Shown here piece after piece: positions 35,401 through 41,598 of a DNA stretch of 64,000 bases (positions are counted from its first letter, which is position 1; each line of letters opens with the position of its first letter). The notes below the pieces were generated by a model. It saw only the letters and a program-made list of their open reading frames with translations, searched no databases and had not been told where the DNA came from. The stretch comes from JAVBLT01 sp031553315 (GTDB taxonomy: Bacteria > Verrucomicrobiota > Kiritimatiellia > RFP12 > DVOR01). The stretch lies in assembly GCA_031553315.1 (NCBI GenBank), contig JAVBLT010000007.1, forward strand, positions 124,001 to 188,000, given 5' to 3'. A program made the position numbers and the translations under genes.

Positions 35401-35685
35401 CTCACCTACCCCCTCGACGGCACCTACGACCGCCTCATGGGCCATGTCGGCATGGAAGACGCGCAGGGCGACGGCGGCCTCGTCACCTTCCGCGTCTTCG
35501 CCGACGACCAGATGATCTTCGAACGCCTCGGCATGTACGGCGCCCAAGTCAAACAACTTCTCGACGTAAACATCCCCCCCGCCGCCAAAGAACTCCGCCT
35601 CACCCTCACCCCCGAGCCCGGCGGCTCCCCCGCCGACACCGGCGTGTGGGTCGATACCCGCCTCGTGCGCAAAGGCAGTGAATAG
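32443..35685 (+). CDS. Exported GH31 glycosidase with F5/8C and NPCBM sugar-binding domains
   Basis: This 1080-aa protein has a short signal peptide (AALTAAE region). The GH31 barrel spans about 240-620 with candidate nucleophile Asp361 in KLDVAW and acid/base Asp412 in WTGDQYGSW; GGSPETYTRDLQWKCF and SPWAYPEPYR follow. A beta-sandwich, an F5/8-type C (CBM32-like) domain (about 780-930, AFDGSPETIWHSNYG) and an NPCBM domain (about 940-1078, AIRVDDTPWARG) complete it. KLDVAW rather than the usual WxDMNE or KTDFGE and the CBM32/NPCBM tail recall the alpha-N-acetylgalactosaminidase branch of GH31, which acts on mucin core GalNAc. This specificity is inference; alpha-glucosidase remains possible. 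It sits 9 bp after the M60 gene. Confidence 0.88.
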   Translation: MNRHTLLAALTLAGAALTAAEPGRAIRMIPQSGISKTFKIVTDTDIELSVQFFRADVFRILAAPGGHYADPKNNPEKAQILADATEDASRVTFADTPEHATFTTTALTLTLDKATCRFTLLRPDGTPIWQELAPLNLTSNLTTQTLSSAPAEYYYGGGQQNGHFSHKGTRIDIRADGKWDEGGHPNPAPFYMSNAGYGTLRHTFSPGAYDFTDNSRITLQHNENRFDALYFVAPTFNRIIDLYTQFTGRPNFLPIWGLELGDADAYMTRDKETKAPKQRDDGTYVEITPDAIPVAQSYREHDMPGGWILVNDGYGCGHLQLPYTVKALASLGFHTGLWTEGALDLTAWEVGTAGTRVQKLDVAWTGPAYQHALECNRIAHTSLETNSDSRGFVWTVQGWAGTQRYGICWTGDQYGSWDLIRYHIPTLTGSGLSGQAYATTDVDGIFGGSPETYTRDLQWKCFTPALYVMNGWSNLNKSPWAYPEPYRSINRDYLKLKMRLTPLLYTYCRQAYDTGAPIVRPLLWNYPQDPKTWDNTTQYQFMLGSELLIAPVYTSMKVNRGWRKNIYLPQGAWVDYHDGRLTTGPATLEAYPVTLEKLPVFVRAGAIIPMYPEMLYNNQRPKDPLTFDVYPHGRTAFTLYEDDGLTRAYKTGAYTTQTITCAAPEDGLPGDILITLAPPSGDYQGKPHTRAYTFQIHTRAAPRHIMLGDQELLRLTATNNLQTAYDNALQTWYHDPADRHGILHIKLAPRPTGQPLTLHIAHNPAAEIAPTPPYPVPEITHELDKTEFTLTCDSEQGGSGINNAFDGSPETIWHSNYGKKDPEHTHPYTITIDLGRLAAVNGLGYLPRQNFGNGSIKGYEIYLSRHPGTFGAPVAKGEFQREYLDPAAEKKEPKYQTVGFTPTWARHMQIKVLSSLGGDRFGSAAEFDILQDLDQPPLPDENLYLADLKPLRATGPYANDKGLKAPAIRVDDTPWARGTTVRAGTELTYPLDGTYDRLMGHVGMEDAQGDGGLVTFRVFADDQMIFERLGMYGAQVKQLLDVNIPPAAKELRLTLTPEPGGSPADTGVWVDTRLVRKGSE

Positions 35686-35700
35686 ACCGACCCCCTTGAA

Positions 35701-36129
35701 ATGACACAAGCCGTTTTAGCGCTCGGCTCCAACATGGGCGACCGCGCCCGGTGGCTCCGCTTTGCCCGGCGGGAAATCGCCGCCCTGCCCGAAACCCGCC
35801 TGCTGAAAACCGCCAGTGATTACGACACCGCCCCGGTCGGCGTGCCTGAAGCCTTTCAAGGCCGGCGCTTCCTCAACAGCGCCGTCCTCATCGAAACCGC
35901 GCTTTCCCCCCACGCCCTTCTCGCGGCCTGCCATGAAATCGAGCGCAACGCGGGCCGCGTCCGCACCATCCCAAACGGCCCTCGCCCGCTCGATATCGAC
36001 ATCATCCTCTACGGCGATCTCCGCCTCGCCGCCCCCGAGCTCACCCTGCCGCACCCCCGCGCCCGCGAGCGTGAATTCGTTTTGGCGCCCTTGCGCGAAC
36101 TCTTCCCCGAAGGCCTCCCTCCGCTCTGA
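35701..36129 (+). CDS. folK: 2-amino-4-hydroxy-6-hydroxymethyldihydropteridine pyrophosphokinase
   Basis: This 142-aa enzyme transfers pyrophosphate from ATP to the pterin in folate synthesis. LALGSNMGDR at the start, FLNSAVLIET, the ATP/metal motif GPRPLDIDIILYGD and the closing LPHPRAREREFVLAPL are all family motifs. Length is slightly short of the usual 155-160 aa. It begins 15 bp after the GH31 gene and probably rides on that transcript, an unusual link between a housekeeping gene and secreted enzymes. Confidence 0.94.
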   Translation: MTQAVLALGSNMGDRARWLRFARREIAALPETRLLKTASDYDTAPVGVPEAFQGRRFLNSAVLIETALSPHALLAACHEIERNAGRVRTIPNGPRPLDIDIILYGDLRLAAPELTLPHPRAREREFVLAPLRELFPEGLPPL

Positions 36130-36137
36130 AATGAAAA

Positions 36138-36177
36138 AACCCGATCCGGGCCGAGTTGAGTCGGCCTGAATCGGGTT
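36138..36177 (-). terminator. Terminator of the metXW-cysE operon
   Basis: AACCCGAT and GGCCGA pair with TCGGCC and ATCGGGTT around a 3-nt internal mismatch and 6-nt loop. On the minus strand TTTTTT follows. It lies between the converging folK and cysE genes and may stop both transcripts. Confidence 0.75.
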
Positions 36178-36190
36178 GAATCGAAAAAAT

Positions 36191-37099
36191 CTACGCCTTG
36201 CCGTTTTTGATGACCGGCGCGGGATCCTGGTTGTAGACCTTGCTGCCGGGAGGCACCGAGTGAATGAGCCAGACGTTGCCCCCGATCACCGAATCGCGGC
36301 CGATGGTGGTATCGCCGCCCAGAATCGTGGCGCCGGCGTAGATGACCACATGGTCTTCCACATTCGGGTGGCGCTTGATGTCTTTCACGAGGCGGCCCTT
36401 CTCGTCTTTCGCGAAGCTGAGCGCGCCGAGGGTGACGCCCTGGTAGAGCTTCACCCGGCGGCCGATCGAGCAGGTCTCGCCGATCACCACCCCGGTGCCG
36501 TGGTCGATGAAAAAGCCCGGACCGATGGTCGCGCCGGGGTGGATGTCGATCCCCGTGCGGGAATGGGCGTGTTCGCTCATCACGCGGGGGAGGAGGTGCA
36601 CGCCGTGGCGGTAGAGCTCGTGGGCGATGCGGTGCACGGCCACCGCGTAGAGCCCGGGGTACGACATCACGATTTCCATCGTGGAGTGCGCCGCGGGGTC
36701 GCCTTCATACGCGGCCTCGATGTCTTCCCCCAGCATCCGCTTGATTTCGGGAAAGGCCGCGAGCAGGCAGGCGACCACGTTTTCCGCGCGGTCTGTGCAG
36801 GCCGCGCAGGTGGCGCAGGTGCCGGTCGAGCAGGTGTAAGCGTCGACCCGCGCGATCTGATCTGTCAGGCGCTCGGCGATGGAGGTGATTTCGCGCTCGA
36901 AATAGTCCGCGTCGGGGGTGACGGGGCCATGGCCGAGGCAGCCGGGAAAAAGCACCCCCAGCATGGCCTCAAGCACCTCCACCACGGCTTCCCGCCCGGG
37001 CAGGTTCACCTCGCGGGCGGTGTTGACGCCGGAACAGTTGCGGCAGGGAGAAAATGCGGCTGAAAGCTGACGGATCTGTTCGGCGATGCGCTCATTCAT
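36191..37099 (-). CDS. cysE: Serine O-acetyltransferase with N-terminal cysteine cluster
   Basis: This 302-aa enzyme acetylates serine with acetyl-CoA for cysteine synthesis. The C-terminal half is the left-handed beta-helix of hexapeptide repeats, with DIHPGATIGPGFFIDHGTG (the acceptor-site Asp/His pairs), VVIGET and GVTLGALSF. The N-terminal alpha domain carries Cys19, Cys22 and Cys54 and then C90-x4-C95-x2-C98-x2-C101. That spacing looks like a metal or Fe-S site and is not part of the textbook CysE mechanism. The gene overlaps the metX-metW fusion by 8 bp, joining the acetyltransfer steps of cysteine and methionine synthesis in one operon. Confidence 0.92.
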   Translation of the reverse strand: MNERIAEQIRQLSAAFSPCRNCSGVNTAREVNLPGREAVVEVLEAMLGVLFPGCLGHGPVTPDADYFEREITSIAERLTDQIARVDAYTCSTGTCATCAACTDRAENVVACLLAAFPEIKRMLGEDIEAAYEGDPAAHSTMEIVMSYPGLYAVAVHRIAHELYRHGVHLLPRVMSEHAHSRTGIDIHPGATIGPGFFIDHGTGVVIGETCSIGRRVKLYQGVTLGALSFAKDEKGRLVKDIKRHPNVEDHVVIYAGATILGGDTTIGRDSVIGGNVWLIHSVPPGSKVYNQDPAPVIKNGKA

Positions 37100-38942
37100 G
37101 CGGTGAACCGTTTCCTTTTTTTTCCTGTGTGAGGCGAATCAACACCCGGTCGGCGCCGAGGTTGCGGTGGCAGAAGAAGATCAGAAAGCGCCCGATGCGG
37201 CTCGCGGAATGCGTCGCCACGATTTTGGCCTTGATCCCGGCCGTTTTGCAGGCAATGAGAAAATCATCGAGCGTGCAGAGGTGAATGTTGGGCGTGTCGT
37301 ACCACTCATACGGGAGCGCCTTCGCCTTGGGCATGCGCCCCTTGAAAAGCAGATACAGCCGAACCGGCAGATAACCGAAATTGGGAAACGAGACCACCGC
37401 CTCCCTGCCCACGCGCAACAGCTGCTCCAGCACGCGGTCGGGGCGTTTCACCACCTGAATGGTGTAGCTGAGCACGGCGGTATCGAACGAATCATCGGGG
37501 ATGATGCTCAGCTCGTCTTCCATATCCTCCATGATCACATCGAGCCCCGCGTGCAGGCTCAGGAGCACCTGGTCGAGGCGGATCTCAACGCCGATGCACG
37601 AAGCCTGCTTCATGATCGCCAGGCGTTTGAGCAGAGCGCCGTCGCCGCAGCCCAAATCGAGCACGCGGGCGCCCTGAGGCACAAGGTTGAGGAAATCGCG
37701 GTAAAAGGGATGGGAATCGCGGGAAACGGGGATCTCGTCTTCCATCTTCAGCGCCGTGAGAAAGGCGCGGATGACCTGCTTGAGCTCCGTGATGTGGGTG
37801 AGAAACGCGTCGTGCCCCGCCGGCGCGTCGAGGTGGCAATAAGAAACATGCCTGCGCTGGCGCAGCAGCGCGCTCACCATCGTCTGCGCCTGATCGGGCG
37901 TGAACAGCCAATCGCCGCTGAGCGACACAATCAGAATGCGCGCCTTGACCTTCGCGAACGCATCTTCCAGCGAGCCGTAGCGCTCGCCGAGGTCAAATGA
38001 ATCCATCGCCCGCGTAATCTGCAAATAGGAATTGGCGTCGAAGCGCTGCACGAACTTCTCGCCTTGATATTCGAGATAACTCTCGATTTGGAAATAGGTT
38101 TTGAAGTCTCGCCTGGCCCTGTCGTGATAGTCGCTTTCATCGTTCATCCAATCGGGGCGCTTCACGCGGCCAAACTTATCCTCCATCATCTCCTGCGAAA
38201 GATAGGTGATGTGCGCCAGCTTGCGCGCGCTCGCCAACCCCTGGTTCGGTTTCAGCGGCGAGGAATAATAATCGCCCTGCTGCCAGTTGGGATCCTGCAC
38301 AATCGCATGGCGGCCCACAATGTCAAACGCCAGCGCCTGCGTATTGAGGCTCGCCGCCGACGCCACCACCACGCAGTGATCCATATCGTCGGGATACTGC
38401 ACCGCCCACTCCAGCACCTGCATTCCCCCGAAGCTGCCGCCCACCACCGCCGCCAGGCGCCTGAAACCCAGCTGCCGAACCAGCATCCGGTGCACCGTCA
38501 CAATATCGCCCACCGTCGTTTCCGGAAAGGCCGAGCCGTAGTGCCGCCCCGTGGCCGGATTGATCGAAGCCGGCCCCGTGGTGCCCTTGCACCCGCCCAG
38601 GATATTCGCGCAAATCACATAATAGCGATCCGTGTCGATCCCCTTGCCCGGGCCGATCATCCCCTCCCACCAGCCCGAAGGCTTTTCGGAAGCCACGTTT
38701 TCCCCCGGCCTGAACCCCGCCACATGCGCATCTCCCGTGAGCGCATGGCAGACAAAGACCACATTGTCCTGCTTCTCATTCAGCGCTCCAAACGCCTCGT
38801 AGCGGACAATCACCTCCCGCAGCGCCCCGCCCTTTTCCAGCGGGAACCCCCCGGCCGGAAGCTCCAGCCGCAAATCATGCGGTTCCACCACCCCCACAGG
38901 GTGGCGCGAAGGCTGCCGTTTATGCTCAAAATCAGTAGTCAT
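37092..38942 (-). CDS. Fused homoserine O-acetyltransferase (MetX) and MetW methyltransferase-like protein
   Basis: This 616-aa protein joins two enzymes that are normally separate. Residues 1-400 are MetX, an alpha/beta hydrolase that acetylates homoserine: LELPAGGFPL, nucleophile Ser170 in GGSFGGMQ, Asp344 in SGDWLF and His377 in AGHDAF. From about 405 the MetW part begins, with the SAM-binding motif ARVLDLGCGDGALL (425-438) and SFPNFGYLPVRL and EWYDTPNIHLCTLDDF typical of MetW. The frame is continuous without stop or slip. The start at 38942 is chosen because the promoter at 39002-39030 puts the transcript start near 38995, excluding the first Met at 39014; the Met at 38981 cannot be ruled out. 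Confidence 0.92.
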   Translation of the reverse strand: MTTDFEHKRQPSRHPVGVVEPHDLRLELPAGGFPLEKGGALREVIVRYEAFGALNEKQDNVVFVCHALTGDAHVAGFRPGENVASEKPSGWWEGMIGPGKGIDTDRYYVICANILGGCKGTTGPASINPATGRHYGSAFPETTVGDIVTVHRMLVRQLGFRRLAAVVGGSFGGMQVLEWAVQYPDDMDHCVVVASAASLNTQALAFDIVGRHAIVQDPNWQQGDYYSSPLKPNQGLASARKLAHITYLSQEMMEDKFGRVKRPDWMNDESDYHDRARRDFKTYFQIESYLEYQGEKFVQRFDANSYLQITRAMDSFDLGERYGSLEDAFAKVKARILIVSLSGDWLFTPDQAQTMVSALLRQRRHVSYCHLDAPAGHDAFLTHITELKQVIRAFLTALKMEDEIPVSRDSHPFYRDFLNLVPQGARVLDLGCGDGALLKRLAIMKQASCIGVEIRLDQVLLSLHAGLDVIMEDMEDELSIIPDDSFDTAVLSYTIQVVKRPDRVLEQLLRVGREAVVSFPNFGYLPVRLYLLFKGRMPKAKALPYEWYDTPNIHLCTLDDFLIACKTAGIKAKIVATHSASRIGRFLIFFCHRNLGADRVLIRLTQEKKGNGSPHE

Positions 38943-39001
38943 CAGGCAAATATTCCCGCGGTTGGCTTCAATGCAATGGAAATTCATCAGCTCGACGGTG
39001 T

Positions 39002-39030
39002 AGTTTACGGACAAAACCCCACCGGGTCAA
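39002..39030 (-). promoter_or_regulatory. sigma70-type promoter of the metXW-cysE operon
   Basis: On the minus strand TTGACC (39025-39030) and TAAACT (39002-39007) with a 17-bp spacer. It leaves a leader of about 50 nt before the chosen ATG, too short for a SAM riboswitch. Confidence 0.75.
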
Positions 39031-39089
39031 GGTCGATTCGCGAAAAGGCCCGCGCAATTTACAATTAGCGTGTTTTTCATTTTTACTGC

Positions 39090-39118
39090 TTGCCTTCAAC
39101 GCCTTTTCAGTGCATGAT
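39090..39118 (+). promoter_or_regulatory. Possible promoter of the FMN lipoprotein-dapAB operon
   Basis: TTGCCT at 39090-39095 and CATGAT at 39113-39118, 17-bp spacer, about 30 bp before the ATG at 39148. It is divergent from the metXW promoter. Confidence 0.5.
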
Positions 39119-39147
39119 ACCACACTCATTCAAGGAGTGGAAAAGAG

Positions 39148-39732
39148 ATGAATAAGAACCGCCTTTTAAAAATCAGCGGCCTGAACCTCGCCGCAATCGC
39201 CGCAATCGCAATAACAGCAATCACCGCATGCCGTTCGGACGACACTCTCAAGCCTCTCAACCGCCGCATGACCTCCGACGGCACCGTCATGCGCTGGACC
39301 GAGCGCTGGTTCGGCGAACAGGCCCGCGCCCTCATCATCCCCGGATCCCCCATCTTCGAAGTCGTCTACGGCGACACCAGCGTCGGCTTCGTCTACCGGA
39401 CCGACGAAGTCCCCCCCGCCGTCAAAGGCAAACGCGGCGAAATCAGCGTGTTGGTCGGGGTCGATTTTGAGAAAAACCTCAAAGGCGTCAACCCCGTCAA
39501 ATGGAGCGAAGACGCCAAATACTTCGAGAAAATCACCCCCGAATTCATCGAGACCTTCATCGGCTACAACGCCCTCGACAACCCCCGCGTGCCCGACGCC
39601 GTCACCGGAGCCACCCTTTCCTCCACCGCGATCATTCAAGACGTCATCCTCTCCATCGACCCCGTCTTCGAGCGCGACGAAGTCAAAACCATCCTTCAAA
39701 AAGCCCACCTCCACGCCCAATTGGAAGATTAA
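39148..39732 (+). CDS. FMN-binding lipoprotein, RnfG/NqrC-like domain
   Basis: This 194-aa protein starts with a hydrophobic signal ending in a lipobox (ITA-Cys28), so it should be lipid-anchored. The FMN-binding domain contains DAVTGAT (150-156), which fits the flavinylation motif Dxx(s/t)gAT; FMN would be joined to Thr156 by ApbE. Rnf and Nqr subunits with this domain pass electrons in the membrane, but those have a transmembrane helix and sit with other rnf/nqr genes. Here it is alone, 4 bp ahead of dapA. Its role may be an extracytoplasmic electron carrier. GGAG is 10 nt before the ATG. Confidence 0.82.
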   Translation: MNKNRLLKISGLNLAAIAAIAITAITACRSDDTLKPLNRRMTSDGTVMRWTERWFGEQARALIIPGSPIFEVVYGDTSVGFVYRTDEVPPAVKGKRGEISVLVGVDFEKNLKGVNPVKWSEDAKYFEKITPEFIETFIGYNALDNPRVPDAVTGATLSSTAIIQDVILSIDPVFERDEVKTILQKAHLHAQLED

Positions 39733-39736
39733 TACC

Positions 39737-40609
39737 ATGCTTAAACTCCAAGGCACCTTCAGCGCCCTCGTCACCCCCTTCAACCGCGATGGAACCGTCG
39801 ACTACGGCCGCCTCCATGAACTCGTGCGCTGGCAGCTCCACGAAGGCGTGACCGGGCTCGTCCCCGTCGGCACCACCGGCGAATCGCCCACCCTCGACGA
39901 ACGCGAGCACATCCGCGTGATCGAAGCCACCGCCGCCGCCGCCGAAGGCCGAGGCGCCATCATCGCCGGAACCGGCGCCAACTCCACCGCCGAAGCCCTC
40001 CGCCTCACGCGCGACGCCCTCTCGATCGGCGTCGACGCCACCCTTCAGGTGACCCCCTACTACAACAAGCCCAACGCCGAAGGCCTCTACCGCCACTTCT
40101 CCCAAGTGGCCGACCTGGGCCTGCCCGTGGTGCTGTACAACGTCCCCGGCCGATCCGCCAAAGAAATACCCCTCCCCGTGATCCAGCGCCTCGCCGCGCA
40201 CCCCCAAATCGTCGCCGTCAAAGAAGCCGCCGGCAGCGTCGACCGCGTCAGCGCCATCCGCAACTGCTGCGACCTCACCGTGCTTTCCGGCGACGACAGC
40301 CTCACCCTCCCCATGATTGCCGTCGGCGCCACCGGCGTCATCAGCGTCTGCTCCAACGTCATCCCCCGCGAAATGTCGGACCTCGTCGCCCTCGCGCTGG
40401 AGGGCGACTTCGCCGCCGCCCGCCGCATCCACGACCGCTGCTACCCCCTCTTCCGCGACATGTTCTGCGACACCAACCCCATCCCCGTCAAAGCCGCCCT
40501 CGCCATGATGGGCAAGCTCGACCTCACCTACCGCCTTCCCCTCTGCGAGCCCGACGAACCCACCGCCCAGCGCATCCGCGCCACCCTCGCCGCCCTGGGC
40601 ATCATTTAA
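39737..40609 (+). CDS. dapA: 4-hydroxy-tetrahydrodipicolinate synthase
   Basis: This 290-aa aldolase condenses pyruvate with aspartate semialdehyde in lysine and diaminopimelate synthesis. GTTGESPTL (45-53), Tyr134 in LYNVPGR and Schiff-base Lys162 in VAVKEAAG match E. coli DapA positions within one residue. The start at 39737 is chosen because MLKLQGTFSALVTPF is the family N-terminus; the frame from 39467 runs through the preceding gene. It is followed by dapB after 12 bp. Confidence 0.96.
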   Translation: MLKLQGTFSALVTPFNRDGTVDYGRLHELVRWQLHEGVTGLVPVGTTGESPTLDEREHIRVIEATAAAAEGRGAIIAGTGANSTAEALRLTRDALSIGVDATLQVTPYYNKPNAEGLYRHFSQVADLGLPVVLYNVPGRSAKEIPLPVIQRLAAHPQIVAVKEAAGSVDRVSAIRNCCDLTVLSGDDSLTLPMIAVGATGVISVCSNVIPREMSDLVALALEGDFAAARRIHDRCYPLFRDMFCDTNPIPVKAALAMMGKLDLTYRLPLCEPDEPTAQRIRATLAALGII

Positions 40610-40621
40610 GGATTTTCCGCC

Positions 40622-41416
40622 ATGACCAAAATCGCCATCCTCGGAGCCGGAGGCCGCATGGGCCGCATGCTCCTCGCCTGCGCCGCCGGGCTCCCCGTTG
40701 AAATCGTCGCCGCCACCGAAATCCCCGGTTCCCCCCTCCTCGGCCAACCCGTCGGCCCCGTCACCGGCCTCGACCTGCCCAAAGACCTCGCCTTCACAGC
40801 CCAATGGCCCGAAGAAGCCCGGGTGATTATCGACTTCACCTTCCACACCGCCGTCGCCGGCAACATGGCCCAGGCCGCCGCCCGCCGCCAGGCCTACGTC
40901 CTGGGCACCACCGGCCTCACCCCCGAAGAGCAAGCCGCCGTTGACGCCGCCGCCCAAACGATCGCCATCCTCCAGGCCCCCAACATGAGCCTGGGCGTCA
41001 ACCTCCTCTTCGAGCTCGTCCGCCGCGCCGCCGCCGTTCTCGACGACAGCTACGACACCGAAATCACCGAAATGCACCACCGCCATAAGAAAGACGCCCC
41101 CAGCGGCACCGCCCTCGGCCTCGCCGAAGCCTGGGCCGACGGCCGCCGCGTCTCCCTCGCCGAGACCGCCGTCTACGGCCGCCACGGCATCACCGGCGAG
41201 CGCCCCCTCGGCGAAATCGGCATCCACGCCCTCCGCGGCGGCTCCGTCGTCGGCGACCACACCGTCATCTTCGCCGCCGACGAGGAACGCCTTGAGCTCA
41301 CCCACAAAGCCTCCAGCCGCGCCGCCTTCGCCAAAGGCGCCCTCAAAGCCGCCCTCTGGCTCCCCGCCCAAAAGCCCGGCGTCTACACCATGCGCCACGT
41401 CCTGGGCTTCGCCTGA
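40622..41416 (+). CDS. dapB: 4-hydroxy-tetrahydrodipicolinate reductase
   Basis: This 264-aa enzyme is the next step after DapA. The NAD(P)-binding GAGGRMGRML is at residues 8-17, the cofactor loop is GTTGLTPEE (95-103) and the catalytic motif EMHHRHKKDAPSGTA is at 150-164 with His152/His153 and the Lys pair. Length is normal. It ends the operon; about 60 bp later the nusA promoter begins. Confidence 0.96.
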   Translation: MTKIAILGAGGRMGRMLLACAAGLPVEIVAATEIPGSPLLGQPVGPVTGLDLPKDLAFTAQWPEEARVIIDFTFHTAVAGNMAQAAARRQAYVLGTTGLTPEEQAAVDAAAQTIAILQAPNMSLGVNLLFELVRRAAAVLDDSYDTEITEMHHRHKKDAPSGTALGLAEAWADGRRVSLAETAVYGRHGITGERPLGEIGIHALRGGSVVGDHTVIFAADEERLELTHKASSRAAFAKGALKAALWLPAQKPGVYTMRHVLGFA

Positions 41417-41475
41417 AAACAGACCCGCGATTTGACCCTCCGGTTTCCCCCGCCGCGAAAACGGGCGATTTTCGA

Positions 41476-41504
41476 TTGACTTTTCGGAGCCAACCCCGTA
41501 TAAT
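41476..41504 (+). promoter_or_regulatory. Near-consensus promoter of the nusA-infB operon
   Basis: TTGACT at 41476-41481 and TATAAT at 41499-41504 with a 17-bp spacer. It gives a leader of about 88 nt that contains the hairpin at 41531-41560. Confidence 0.9.
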
Positions 41505-41530
41505 ACGCCCCGTTTTACATTTCATAAGGG

Positions 41531-41560
41531 AAAAAGAGTGGGACATTCCTGCTCTTTTTT
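41531..41560 (+). terminator. Terminator-like hairpin in the nusA leader
   Basis: AAAAAGAG (41531-41538) pairs with CTCTTTTT around a 13-nt loop that has its own GG-CC pair; a six-T run (41555-41560) closes it. It lies between promoter and nusA ATG, so it could attenuate the operon, for example under NusA feedback. Confidence 0.6.
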
Positions 41561-41598
41561 ATTGAACGAAAGCAATTTACCGGGAAAGGCAGGTAAAA

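Noticed and set aside
37092..38942. MetX-MetW fusion as a sequencing artefact
   Set aside because: No stop or slip near the domain junction and both halves keep intact motifs, so a real fusion is the simpler reading; raw reads would settle it.
38943..38995. SAM riboswitch upstream of metXW
   Set aside because: The leader is only about 50 nt, too short, and no matching stems were seen.
38943..39014. 24-residue N-terminal extension of the MetX-MetW protein
   Set aside because: The first Met lies between the -10 and -35 boxes of the promoter, so it cannot be transcribed from it.
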